A stretch of DNA of 45,029 nt from Pseudoalteromonas rubra (GCF_005887095.1 NZ_PNCI01000020.1:1-45029); one strand, 5' to 3'. Shown: positions 36,165-44,605, counted from the first letter of the stretch. The notes: generated from the sequence alone by a model not told the origin. Made by a program: numbers and translations.

Positions 36165-36308
36165 GATGCAAAATTCCGTGTTAACAACTGCCGTGTAAGA
36201 TAACACAATACTGATCTCCAGTAATACCTAACTAGTTTAACGAGTGGCAGACAATCGGATGGGGGTTGGTGGATTCGCGACCAGAAGGAGCCACGATATT
36301 GCGGGTTA

Positions 36309-36342
36309 ATAGATCCCGGCTCGCAAGCGTCCGGGATGACGG
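36309..36342. repeat. REP-type palindrome
   Basis: ATAGATCCCGG, CTCGCAAGCGT, CCGGGATGACGG. A second, more degraded copy (GTAAATCCCAGCTCACAGAC, then ATCCAGACGACAG) follows about 75 bp later at 36390-36425, so this may be a decayed part of the same type of tandem array as at 37845. Confidence 0.75.
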
Positions 36343-36442
36343 TGGGGTGTGTATGTTCGGATGCAACGGGGCACCACTGTGTCGCACGTTGGTAAATCCC
36401 AGCTCACAGACATCCAGACGACAGTAGTGGATATCCAGCTCC

Positions 36443-36916
36443 CTAACCTCTGTGCTCGTATCTCTCAAGCATAACCTCTGTCATTAAAAAATACTCTGTG
36501 ATTGACTCTTGCTCTCCATATATAATTTGCTTTTCGACCTTTGAAAACGGAAACATAATAAAACCAGGACGAATTTCAAGCGCGGGAACCCCTTCGATTA
36601 TTACCCAACTACCACCATATTTCCTTAATAGAGCCTCACCTAAATACGAACCCAAAGTATCGACCAAAGTAAGGTCCTGATTACGATTAATAAATCCATC
36701 CAACCATTTAACAGATCTTTCAGAGTAATCAAATTCAAAATCTACTAACTTTGACATGGAAGAAACAACAAGCTTTGCATTCTCTTTGAGTTTAAACTCC
36801 AATTCTGAATTCATAGCCTCAGGGACAAGCTCAACGCTACTGGTTGATTGCACACCAGACGTCTGACAGCCTAAGATAGGCAAAATTAAAATAAACAATA
36901 ATAGAATCTTCGACAT
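36443..36916 (-). CDS. Small lipoprotein, DUF3806-like
   Basis: 157 residues with a lipoprotein signal (LLLFILILPILG|C17, lipobox ILGC). Residues about 60-140 contain LVDTLGSYLGEALLRKYGGS and VPALEIRPGFIMFPFSKVEK, reminiscent of DUF3806, a domain of uncharacterised bacterial proteins. A weak GGA precedes the ATG by 10 bases. Serine at +2 or +3 after Cys (CQTS) gives no inner membrane retention signal, so outer membrane placement is likely. Function unknown. Confidence 0.6.
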   Translation of the reverse strand: MSKILLLFILILPILGCQTSGVQSTSSVELVPEAMNSELEFKLKENAKLVVSSMSKLVDFEFDYSERSVKWLDGFINRNQDLTLVDTLGSYLGEALLRKYGGSWVIIEGVPALEIRPGFIMFPFSKVEKQIIYGEQESITEYFLMTEVMLERYEHRG

Positions 36917-37049
36917 TTCTTATTCCAAATAATAAAAATCTAGGCACGTATACGTAATAGAATTCAACACCGCGAAAGCACCTTACTTAGCTGATGCAGT
37001 GTTAGCAAGCTTTGCCGGCCCCCTCCATAAATTCAGGCTTGGGGTGCCC

Positions 37050-37670
37050 CTATGGTTTCGTTAACGTGCAATGCTCGCGGTTATAGAGTCGATCCATATA
37101 CTCATTAATGTTCGCAAAGTCATCCAGCAGTTTTTGTTCTTGCCCCCAGCACAGGGTGTATGCAAGTATGATATCTGTAACCGAGAATTGGTCGTCAACC
37201 AGATAGTCGTGCCGGGAAAAGTGCTTTTCTAACGCTGTGGCCGCTTTTTTATACAGCATGTTATTTTGCGGGACAATTTCCCGAACGTGCTGCTCTGCTG
37301 GCAAAACAAAGTCCATTGAGTTGATCTCGGTGGACTGCACAAAAGGCTCCAGCTCACTCAACGTAAAACAAACCCATTGGTTATGAAGGTTTCTCGACCA
37401 GCTTGAAGGTGCTGCTATTAACTTTTTATCTGGCACTAAATCGGCTATTGCCGTGACGATGGCCGCGGATTCAAAAAGAGACTGACCATTGATTAACACC
37501 GCAGGTAACTTGCCTAGCGGGTGAATATTGAGCAGCTCCTGAGACCTAAATATGTCCACCCCGTTTTGCACAGATTCGAATGCCAACCCGGCCTCAAGCA
37601 AAGCCCAACGTACCCGGGCAGACCTCGTGGGACCTAGTTCAAACAATTTGATATTAATTTCTTCAACCAT
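37050..37670 (-). CDS. Glutathione S-transferase family protein
   Basis: 206 residues. N-terminal thioredoxin-like fold with INIKLFELGPTRSARVRWAL (Ser/Thr at the usual catalytic loop), the cis-proline loop GKLPAVLINGQSLFES and the ES pair that binds the glutathione gamma-glutamyl group; an all-helical C-terminal half with DYLVDDQFSVTDIILAYTL, the N-capping box of GSTs. Cytosolic; conjugates or reduces electrophiles with glutathione. Monocistronic, convergent with nothing. Sure of the family, not of the substrate. Confidence 0.9.
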   Translation of the reverse strand: MVEEINIKLFELGPTRSARVRWALLEAGLAFESVQNGVDIFRSQELLNIHPLGKLPAVLINGQSLFESAAIVTAIADLVPDKKLIAAPSSWSRNLHNQWVCFTLSELEPFVQSTEINSMDFVLPAEQHVREIVPQNNMLYKKAATALEKHFSRHDYLVDDQFSVTDIILAYTLCWGQEQKLLDDFANINEYMDRLYNREHCTLTKP

Positions 37671-38404
37671 AATCGCTAGTTATTTTTCTTTATTCAAAGT
37701 TGCCATGATTTTGCTGCGTACTACCTGTCACTTTTGCAGCGAGGTGATGGGCATCATACCCATAACAAAGACAAATTGCTAAATAGCTGCTGCCGAGTAG
37801 CTTGTGAGGTTCTTGACCAGAAAGAGCCCCTGCGTTGCAGGTTGGTAGATCCCGGCTCGCACGCGTCCGGGATGACGGCGGGGTTGATTTGGTTCAATGA
37901 GATCAGAATATAACGGTGCTGCATATTGGTAGATCCCCGCTCGCACGCGTCGGGGATGACGGTGGGGTACTTGAATTAGATGTGAGCAGAATATAACGGT
38001 GCTGCATATTGATAGATCCCGGCTCGCAAGCGTCCGGGATGACGGTAGAGTTCTTGAGTTCGATGTGCGCAGAATATAACGACGCTGTATGTGGGTAGAT
38101 CCCGGCTCGCACGCGTCCGGGATGACGACGGGGTTGATTGGGTTCGATGTGAGCAGAATATAACGACGCTGTATGTGGGCAGATCCTGGCTTAACAGCGA
38201 GCTTATGTATTTCAATAAGCATATAAAAAGTAAGCACTTACATTAAGCATTCCATTTAATCAAAGCAACTCAGTTTATATATGCGCTCTAAACGTTATTT
38301 TTGTGTAATAGGATGTAATAATATTTCGAAAACCTTGCTGATACACTCAAATACTGTTGAAAAATTAATCTACCGATAATTTTACACAGCAAGGAAAGTA
38401 CACC
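37671..38404. other. Intergenic region carrying the REP array
   Basis: 734 bp without genes. It holds the 83-bp-period REP array (37845-38192) and, after it, an AT-rich stretch (38200-38390) that should contain the promoter of the RiPP-like cluster. Minus-strand frames across the array are repeat artefacts. Confidence 0.6.
37845..38192. repeat. Tandem REP array, 83-bp period
   Basis: REP palindromes start at 37845, 37929, 38012 and 38095, plus a truncated one at 38179, so the spacing is 83-84 bp. The whole unit is repeated, not just the palindrome: each spacer carries AGCAGAATATAACG followed by a GCTG(C/T)AT(A/G)T stretch. One unit has compensatory changes (CCCCG / CGGGG) that keep the hairpin, so the RNA or DNA stem seems to be selected. 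Related single copies occur at 1557, 34038 and 36309. Confidence 0.88.
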
Positions 38405-39526
38405 ATGAGTAAGCAAGACCCCATTGCGCAATTACAAGTTGAAATCGCGCAGCTTCAATCAGCATTTGAAGATCTAAACAAACACTGTTCTGAAACCAAT
38501 TCCCACGGCGCCATATTCCGCTGCGCCTCGTGCATCCCCCAGCAGTTTAGTCACTGCGCAAACAAACCCACTAACCCGCAACAGCCGAATTTTGTGCCAG
38601 ATTTTAATGTGCCGCTCATCGCTGACGGTGGTGGCAACCAAGACTGTGAGATCCTGAAAAAACTCGGGCCATTAGCCGGGCTAATCGGGACTTGGGTCAG
38701 CACCCGATATGGCGGATTTAATGTTATGCCCATCCCGCAAGATAACGCCCCAAATGGGTTTATCTTAAAAAACATGTCCTACTACGAGGTCATGACGTTT
38801 AGCGCGATCCAGGGCAAAGTGGCTAATCGGGCAGGTAATTACGAGCAAGATGCCTACACCATTTTTTATTCGCAGCGGGTATTTTTTGCCGATGGCCCGC
38901 AAAAAGATGAGCTCATCCATGCTGAAAATGGCAGCTGGTTACATCAGGTGATTGCACCTCAGGGGCAAGGCACCCTGAACAAGAAACCCTGGGTGCCGGA
39001 TACCCCCGATCCGCTCCCGGTGCAAGCACCGGACCTGACTATTGTAAAACAAGTGTCTGTACCGCATGGAAATTCAATTTTGGCTATTGGAGGGCATGAT
39101 TGCTTCAGAGGTGCCCCCAGCATTCCTGTTGCCAACGCCCTTCCCACGGCTGGCGGTGCAAGCTTTAAAGTCCCTTATGGTCCTGATATTCCTGAAAACC
39201 CCAATGTGAACCCCAACATTGTGCTGCAAGTTGCTTTAGACAGTCTTTACCAGCAAAGCATAGGCGTGATCGACACCACGGTGCTGGATGTCGATACGCA
39301 AGCCGACGGCAATATCGCCAACACGCCCTTTATGCAAACGCACTCCAATGTGCCTCGTTTTAAAACCACTATGTGGTTAGAGCGACTATCCAATGGCCAG
39401 AATATGCTGCAGTACAGTCAGGATATTACGCTGGACTTTAGTTTAATAAACGGCAAAGACCCCAGCAAACGAAGCCGTTACATGTTTCCGCACATAACGG
39501 CCAATACGCTATTTAAAGTGCAATAA
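38405..39526 (+). CDS. Nitrobindin-like beta-barrel with RiPP-leader-like N-terminus
   Basis: 373 residues, CAAGGAAAGTACACC upstream. Residues 1-28 (MSKQDPIAQLQVEIAQLQSA and following) form an amphipathic helix very like the first 27 residues of the Cys-rich protein downstream. A small cysteine patch follows (FRCASCIPQQFSHC, about 38-51). From about 85 the protein resembles heme-binding/nitrobindin-like (THAP4-type) beta barrels: LKKLGPLAGLIGTWVSTRYG, then ELIHAENGSWLHQV, where the family shows HAExG. No signal peptide. First gene of the RiPP-like cluster. It might be a modified substrate, a chaperone for a redox cofactor, or a heme protein acting on the product; these are inferences. Confidence 0.6.
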   Translation: MSKQDPIAQLQVEIAQLQSAFEDLNKHCSETNSHGAIFRCASCIPQQFSHCANKPTNPQQPNFVPDFNVPLIADGGGNQDCEILKKLGPLAGLIGTWVSTRYGGFNVMPIPQDNAPNGFILKNMSYYEVMTFSAIQGKVANRAGNYEQDAYTIFYSQRVFFADGPQKDELIHAENGSWLHQVIAPQGQGTLNKKPWVPDTPDPLPVQAPDLTIVKQVSVPHGNSILAIGGHDCFRGAPSIPVANALPTAGGASFKVPYGPDIPENPNVNPNIVLQVALDSLYQQSIGVIDTTVLDVDTQADGNIANTPFMQTHSNVPRFKTTMWLERLSNGQNMLQYSQDITLDFSLINGKDPSKRSRYMFPHITANTLFKVQ

Positions 39527-39669
39527 ATACCCTATTGCAATGTGATGAATGTGTCTTTTAAAGACATGCTGTTTGCCACTGATAACACGCATGGGGCAAG
39601 CAACAAACCTAGGTTGTTGTTGGTATGCGATACCAATTAACACAATAAACTTAACTTAAGGAAAGTACG

Positions 39670-40734
39670 ATGAGCGAACAAGCTATCAAAGAACTTCAGT
39701 TACAGGTAACTGAGCTCACCTCAAAAGTCAAAGCACTAGAAGCACGCTGTAATCCATCTGGCATTGCAGACTGTGCTGTCTGTTACTACTGCACACCGTG
39801 TGCGCCCTGTGCCGCACCAACCGCCTTATGTGCCCCGTGTACAATCACACTCTGTGCAACCTGTGCACCTGTTGGTACCAGCTATCAGCCGCTGGGCCCA
39901 CCAACTCCCTGTGTAGCCTGCATACAATGTGAGTCAACCCATAAATGCGTTACCTGTGATCCAGTTACTAACTGTGTCACGTGTTATCCCTGCATTGTTA
40001 ATTTCTGTGCACTATGTCAACCGGGCCAGACTCTGCAATGCCAGCAATGTGCACCTGTCACTCAATGCGATACTTGCTACCCTTGCATCGTTAACTTCTG
40101 TCAGCAATGTGCCCCGGTCACGCAATGCGTCTATTGCTACCCCTGTACCGTTACCCTCTGTCAACAATGTGAGTCTGTCACTAAGTGTGATACTTGTTAT
40201 CCATGTATTGTGACTTTCTGTGTTATGTGCCAGCCGGGTCAAAACGGGCAATGCCAGCTATGTGCCACCAGAAAGTGCGAAACCTGTTATCCGTGCATCG
40301 TTAACTTCTGTCAGCAGTGCCAGCCGGTTACCAAGTGTGACACCTGTTACCCTTGCACTGTGAATTTCTGCGCTTTGTGTCAAACGGAACAAAAGGCGCA
40401 TTGCCAGCAGTGTGCACACATCACCAAGTGTGATACCTGCTACCCCTGTGTGGTGAACTTCTGTGCGCAGTGTTATCAGTGTGCGTCTCAATGTGTGCAA
40501 TGTGCTCAGCAGTGTCTTCAATGCACTTATCATTGTGCTCAGTGCACCCAACAATGTGTGCAGTGTGCTCATCAATGTCTTCAATGCGCCCACCAGTGTG
40601 TGCAGTGTGCTCATCAATGCGTTCAATGCGCCCACCAGTGTGTGCAGTGTACTCATCAATGCGTTCAATGCGCCCACCAGTGTGTGCAGTGTTACCAATG
40701 TGTAACCTGCACACCATGCAGTACCGGCGGCTAG
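39670..40734 (+). CDS. Giant Cys-repeat protein, putative TOMM/RiPP precursor
   Basis: 354 residues with 80 cysteines. AAGGAAAGTACG precedes the ATG. Residues 1-26 are a Cys-free leader-like helix (MSEQAIKELQLQVTELTSK and following). Then a spaced region (27-95), about seven copies of a unit built on CDTCYPCIVNFCxxC (about 100-275), and a tail of C-V-Q-C-A-H-Q heptads (about 278-345) ending CTPCSTGG. Every Cys is spaced by 2-7 residues, mostly CxxC. No signal peptide. The next gene encodes an RRE/E1/YcaO cyclodehydratase, so the simplest reading is a very large substrate whose cysteines become thiazol(in)es. The alternative is a metal-binding protein of metallothionein type. I know of no described precursor of this size or cysteine number. 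Confidence 0.75.
   Translation: MSEQAIKELQLQVTELTSKVKALEARCNPSGIADCAVCYYCTPCAPCAAPTALCAPCTITLCATCAPVGTSYQPLGPPTPCVACIQCESTHKCVTCDPVTNCVTCYPCIVNFCALCQPGQTLQCQQCAPVTQCDTCYPCIVNFCQQCAPVTQCVYCYPCTVTLCQQCESVTKCDTCYPCIVTFCVMCQPGQNGQCQLCATRKCETCYPCIVNFCQQCQPVTKCDTCYPCTVNFCALCQTEQKAHCQQCAHITKCDTCYPCVVNFCAQCYQCASQCVQCAQQCLQCTYHCAQCTQQCVQCAHQCLQCAHQCVQCAHQCVQCAHQCVQCTHQCVQCAHQCVQCYQCVTCTPCSTGG
40552..40690 (+). repeat. 42-bp tandem repeat in the Cys-rich gene
   Basis: Units start at 40552, 40594, 40636 and (partial) 40678, near-identical (e.g. CAGTGTGTGCAGTGTGCTCA at the start of a unit). Each encodes two heptads of Cys-x-x-Cys-Ala-His-Gln type, so the repeat number can change without loss of frame. 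The preceding 40485-40551 has more diverged copies. Confidence 0.88.
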
Positions 40735-40746
40735 CACGCGGTTATT

Positions 40747-40780
40747 GACACTCCCCGCTTTGTGCGGGGAGTGTCTTCTG
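40747..40780 (+). terminator. Strong hairpin between precursor and YcaO genes
   Basis: GACACTCCCCGC (40747-40758) pairs perfectly with GCGGGGAGTGTC (40764-40775); loop TTTGT; the following TTCTG is only slightly U-rich. It lies 12 bp after the precursor stop and 18 bp before the YcaO start. It probably acts as partial terminator or 3'-end stabiliser, giving more precursor than enzyme mRNA, as in many RiPP operons. Confidence 0.7.
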
Positions 40781-40798
40781 AAATTGGATGTTTAATTT

Positions 40799-43231
40799 AT
40801 GAAAAAGCTAAGATTAACCCCGGCTGCAAGCATTAATCCCAACAGTAACGGTGTGTTATTAAGTTCAGATTTGGGAGACTTTCAGGTTCACGGTCGGGAT
40901 ACCTCAGACTTTGTTGAAAAGATCCTGCCACTACTACAGGGAGAGCTGACGCAGGCCGAAATTTGCACCCGCTTACCTGAGTATGCCGATTCAAGTATAG
41001 AGGCTGTGCTGCAACTGCTTAGCCAGTATGGTTTGTTAGAAGAAGTCTCTGAACAACTCGAGTTTAAGCCACCCGGTTTAGTACAAACGCGCTTTTTACG
41101 CCCCTGGCAGCAAACAAACCAGCAACCTCATAGCCAAAATCAGGTGTACTCCCTTGATCCCTGCCGGGTACTCGTCGTCGGTCTTGAGCCCTGGGCAGTG
41201 ACACTACTGGAAGAGCTGGGCACGGCGGGAGTCGGCCATATTCATTTATTAGATAAAGAAAATATCACCAGTGACGACTTAACATGCCACCGCTTTCTCA
41301 CCCCACAAGATATTGGCAAACCCAGAGCTCAGGTGTTTAAAGCGGCCTTGCAACAGCGCAACCTCTGGATGCAGATCAGCCACTCAACGCTCACCAGCGA
41401 GCACCCGCACTTAGGCAGCCCATCAAATGACTGGGATTTGGCCATTGTCACTTTCAGTAAAGATGCGCATTTTTGGTCACACACAGTCTCTGAATATGTG
41501 CATCAACACAAGATTAAAACCCTTTATGGTCACCTGAATGGTCTGGAGAGCTGGATAGGCCCAGTGGTCAATGTAGACGACGCTCACTCAGGCTCATGCT
41601 GGAACTGTTTGCGACTCAGAAAGCTGGGCACAGAGCAACATGGCGAACTGGCGCACGAATTAGAAAAAAGCCATAAAAAGAATCGCGAAGGCCGTGCCCG
41701 CAGCATGCTCACGCCTATGTCTGCCATCACGGGCCAACAGCTTGCCATGGAGGCGTTAAAACTCCTTTGGGGCTATAGCGAAAGCGAACTGGTATCGCGT
41801 GTTATGGTACAAAACCTGGTTACGCACCAGGCTGAAAAACATGCCATTATCCCTATTCCCTGGTGTGAGGTATGTGGGTTTGATCATAGCCATGCAACCA
41901 CCCATGCGTTATCCATGCACCGCGATAACCAGCCTGCTGGCAATCCTCTTAATCAACTCCAGGATGTTGAGCAATTTAAATCACTATTTGAAGGCTGGGT
42001 GGACCCGGTGACTGGGATAGTCCGCCAGCTCACAGGACATGCGCCACATTTACCAGACTACCCGATCACCGCATCAGCCGGGGTCTCGTCGTTTACCGAG
42101 GGCGAATTTGACCCAAGAGCCGCAGGCCAGGTCGGATCCGGTAAAGGGTTAGATACAATTTCAGCACATATCAGTGCGGTTGGTGAGGCACTGGAGCGCT
42201 ACTCGGCGGCCAGATACCAATTGAGTGATTGTAAATATGCCTCAATTAGCCAGTTAAACGGTGACTATGTCGACCCGGATACTTTGGTGCTGTATTCCAA
42301 TAAGCAATACAGCACCCCCAATTTCCCGTTTCACAAATGGCACAGAAAACAAAAAATACACTGGTGTCGCGGCAGCTGGCTGGCAACCAATGACCCCGTC
42401 TGGGTGCCGGCGTTGGTCAGCTATTTTAATTTTGCCTGCCCTTACAAAGAGCAGTTTAGCCAGGTGTCGTCAAACGGGCTCGCAGCCGGACAAAACAACG
42501 ATGATGCCGCGCTCAGAGCCTGTTATGAACTCATTGAGCGCGACGCCATGATGCTCACCTGGTACGCACAACAGCCCTGCGAACGACTCAGCTATGAGGC
42601 ACTTAACCGTGGCAAAATGCGCGTAATGATTGAGGAGTTAACTGAGCTGGGCATAGAGCTTGAATGCTATTTACTGGACGTGGGACTACACGTACCCACA
42701 GTTGTATGTCTGGCACTGGGAGACGGCTATCGCACTCCTGCTGCCTCTGTGGCCCTGGCCACGCACGGGGATATCAAAGTTGCTATGCGCAAAGCGCTAC
42801 TGGAGCAGGGCCATGTGATGCCTTATCTGTGCCAGTTGATGCGCTCAGGGCAAAAAATCCCTCAGCAGGTCAGTGAGGTAACCGGCCTGGAAGATCACGC
42901 GGCTTATTATTTTAGTAGCAGCAAACTTGCGGCCTTTGACTTTATGCGCCGACCAATCAGCGAGGCAAAAACGCTGGAAGACTGGCCGTATGAAGTGATC
43001 ACACACGTCAGCCAACTCAAGCAACGCCTGGATGAAGCAGGCGTAGAAGTCGCCATTGTAGATGTTACTTCACCCGATATGGCGCTCAGCCCGTTCAGGG
43101 TTGCGCGTGCTATCGGTGTCAACATGCAGCCCATCCACTTTGGTGAGCAGTTTAAACGGGTAGACAACCCAAGGCTGCGCAAGTTACTGCAAGGACGTCC
43201 GGTTAATAAAGAACCACATCCAATTGCTTAG
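40799..43231 (+). CDS. Fused RRE/E1-like/YcaO TOMM cyclodehydratase
   Basis: 810 residues. Residues 1-90 have the PqqD-like RiPP recognition element pattern (LLSSDLGDFQVHGRD, ILPLLQGELTQAEICTRL, LLSQYGLLEEV). About 120-370 is an E1/ThiF-like domain with degenerate nucleotide loop VLVVGLEPWAVTLLEELGT and two zinc pairs, CWNC (267/270) and CEVC (356/359). About 390-810 is YcaO: GKGLDTISAHISAVGEALER, SSNGLAAGQNNDDAALRACY, ELIERDAMMLTWY. The C-terminus (KEPHPIA) resembles the proline-rich tail of azoline-forming YcaOs. Such fused proteins use ATP to cyclise Cys/Ser/Thr to azolines in a precursor recruited by its leader. No flavin dehydrogenase gene is nearby, so oxidation to azoles is not expected from this cluster. 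The next gene follows after 14 bp. Confidence 0.9.
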   Translation: MKKLRLTPAASINPNSNGVLLSSDLGDFQVHGRDTSDFVEKILPLLQGELTQAEICTRLPEYADSSIEAVLQLLSQYGLLEEVSEQLEFKPPGLVQTRFLRPWQQTNQQPHSQNQVYSLDPCRVLVVGLEPWAVTLLEELGTAGVGHIHLLDKENITSDDLTCHRFLTPQDIGKPRAQVFKAALQQRNLWMQISHSTLTSEHPHLGSPSNDWDLAIVTFSKDAHFWSHTVSEYVHQHKIKTLYGHLNGLESWIGPVVNVDDAHSGSCWNCLRLRKLGTEQHGELAHELEKSHKKNREGRARSMLTPMSAITGQQLAMEALKLLWGYSESELVSRVMVQNLVTHQAEKHAIIPIPWCEVCGFDHSHATTHALSMHRDNQPAGNPLNQLQDVEQFKSLFEGWVDPVTGIVRQLTGHAPHLPDYPITASAGVSSFTEGEFDPRAAGQVGSGKGLDTISAHISAVGEALERYSAARYQLSDCKYASISQLNGDYVDPDTLVLYSNKQYSTPNFPFHKWHRKQKIHWCRGSWLATNDPVWVPALVSYFNFACPYKEQFSQVSSNGLAAGQNNDDAALRACYELIERDAMMLTWYAQQPCERLSYEALNRGKMRVMIEELTELGIELECYLLDVGLHVPTVVCLALGDGYRTPAASVALATHGDIKVAMRKALLEQGHVMPYLCQLMRSGQKIPQQVSEVTGLEDHAAYYFSSSKLAAFDFMRRPISEAKTLEDWPYEVITHVSQLKQRLDEAGVEVAIVDVTSPDMALSPFRVARAIGVNMQPIHFGEQFKRVDNPRLRKLLQGRPVNKEPHPIA

Positions 43232-43245
43232 AAAAGGACAATATT

Positions 43246-44217
43246 ATGAAAGTACTCGTTTGTGGTACCCACTACGGTTCCACCTATATCCGCGCTTTAA
43301 CCCAGTTTCCACAAGACAGCTTCACCTGCGTGGGTGTCCTGTCAAAAGGCAGTGAACATTCTCAGCAGATTGCACAGCAACTGGGCGTGCCCTATTACAC
43401 GGATGTTGCCACAGTGCCGGCTGACTCTATTGATATCGCATGTGTCGCGATATCGGGCGACGCTGGCCAGGCCATTGTATTATCTCTGTTAAAGCAAGGC
43501 ATTTCCGTATTGTGTGAACACCCCGTTGGCCAGGCGTTTGTACAAAAAGCACTGGCACTTGCCGAGCAGCATCAGGCGTATTTTCATGTCAATGGACACT
43601 TTGCCGACCTCTACGCCCCCCAGGCATTTTTACAATCAATCCTGAGCGCTTATCAGCAAGGGTTTAGCTGTATGCATTATGCCATGGGGGCTAATTTAAG
43701 AACGCTTTATTCAGCGCTGGATCTGTTGGGCCGCGCACTCGGTGGGTTTACAGGACTCGAGGTTATCAAATACAGCGGCGAGCCTATGGCGTTTCAGCCG
43801 GTTATGCTCAAAACCGACAACCTCACAATCTCGCTCTTGTGCCAGAACTTTTCGTCCGCTGAGGATGACGGCAGTGCGACTTTTTTAAACCATCAGTGCT
43901 CAGCGCTATTTCCCCATGGCACCTTAACACTCAGTGAAACCACCGGCCCGTTAAGCTGGTTTCCTTCGAGCCAAAGCCTGCCGGGTGAGACCTGGCGAAC
44001 CTATATGCCTGTTGAGCTTGCGCCCATGGACAAACAACAGCTAATGGGCCACAGAGATCAGTGCAACCTTGCCGCCATTGCGGCTTTGGCAGCGACAATA
44101 CAAGGCGAAACACAGCCGCTATACCAACAGCCAGATTACTTATTAGCCCTGAGCGGGTTATGGCAGGCTGTGCTAATGGAATTACAGCCCCAGGCCAAAG
44201 ACGACTGCGCCGCATAG
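43246..44217 (+). CDS. Thiazolinyl-imide-reductase-like oxidoreductase
   Basis: 323 residues, AAAGGACAATATT upstream. Gfo/Idh/MocA-type Rossmann start MKVLVCGTHYGSTYIRALTQ, CVGVLSKGSEHSQQIAQQLG and GVPYYTD, then ISVLCEHPVGQAF, with EHP where sugar dehydrogenases have EKP, and YSALDLLGRALGG. This set corresponds to the NADPH-dependent thiazolinyl imide reductases Irp3/YbtU/PchG, which reduce a thiazoline to a thiazolidine during yersiniabactin and pyochelin synthesis. Here it follows a YcaO gene by 14 bp and no NRPS is present. I infer it reduces YcaO-made thiazolines in the ribosomal precursor. Followed by a strong terminator, so it closes the operon. Confidence 0.85.
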   Translation: MKVLVCGTHYGSTYIRALTQFPQDSFTCVGVLSKGSEHSQQIAQQLGVPYYTDVATVPADSIDIACVAISGDAGQAIVLSLLKQGISVLCEHPVGQAFVQKALALAEQHQAYFHVNGHFADLYAPQAFLQSILSAYQQGFSCMHYAMGANLRTLYSALDLLGRALGGFTGLEVIKYSGEPMAFQPVMLKTDNLTISLLCQNFSSAEDDGSATFLNHQCSALFPHGTLTLSETTGPLSWFPSSQSLPGETWRTYMPVELAPMDKQQLMGHRDQCNLAAIAALAATIQGETQPLYQQPDYLLALSGLWQAVLMELQPQAKDDCAA

Positions 44218-44225
44218 TGATGTGC

Positions 44226-44258
44226 TTTCCACCGGGTGCATTTAGCGCCCGGTGGAAA
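44226..44258. terminator. Terminator of the RiPP-like operon
   Basis: TTTCCACCGGG (44226-44236) and CCCGGTGGAAA (44248-44258) form a perfect 11-bp stem with A/T flanks on both sides, 8 bp after the stop codon. It can act in both directions. Confidence 0.88.
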
Positions 44259-44605
44259 ATAAACGGCGAATTTCAACTTTGAGCTTACCTGTGACATCTG
44301 AGTGGTAGCCCACAAATTCCCCATGCACGATGAGCAAATAAATTTTGAAGCTTGTAATGCTGCTATTGTTCTTTTTCACCTTCTCTGCACACGCCGCATT
44401 GACTCTAAAAAAGTCGAAAGTGATATTTTTAGCTTCAAATTGCAAAAAGCGCAGAACAGGTTTATTACAACTAAGCTGATACCTTCAACAGATACTCTTC
44501 ATACAAATTTTCACCTGTATTTAACTTATAAACATTTAGATTACATAAATAAAACCTGCTAGAATCGCACCGATTTTAAAAACAACAAAATAGGGACAGC
44601 GAAAT
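44259..44605. other. Intergenic region before a lipoprotein gene
   Basis: AT-rich, no supported gene. The open frame at 44302-44562 has no ribosome binding site. The region probably holds the promoter of the lipoprotein gene. Confidence 0.4.

Noticed and set aside
37845..38192. CRISPR array
   Set aside because: Regular spacing suggested it, but the spacers are as similar to one another as the palindromes, the period is 83 bp, and no cas genes are present.
37779..38237. Minus-strand frame of about 150 codons across the REP array
   Set aside because: Its sequence is only the translated repeat (repeated DACEPGS-like and RRYILL-like blocks) in several frames at once; no ribosome binding site. 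It is a repeat artefact.
39670..40734. Metallothionein as sole explanation for the Cys-rich protein
   Set aside because: Kept as an alternative but not preferred: the leader-like helix, the YcaO fusion with RRE and the thiazoline reductase in the same operon point to modification of the cysteines.
40258..40737. Long antisense and alternate-frame ORFs in the Cys-rich gene
   Set aside because: They arise from the codon repetition of the sense gene (TGY-rich, few stops in other frames), have no ribosome binding site and give low-complexity translations.
44302..44562. ORF of 86 codons before the final lipoprotein
   Set aside because: No ribosome binding site and AT-rich chance-like composition in an intergenic stretch following a terminator.
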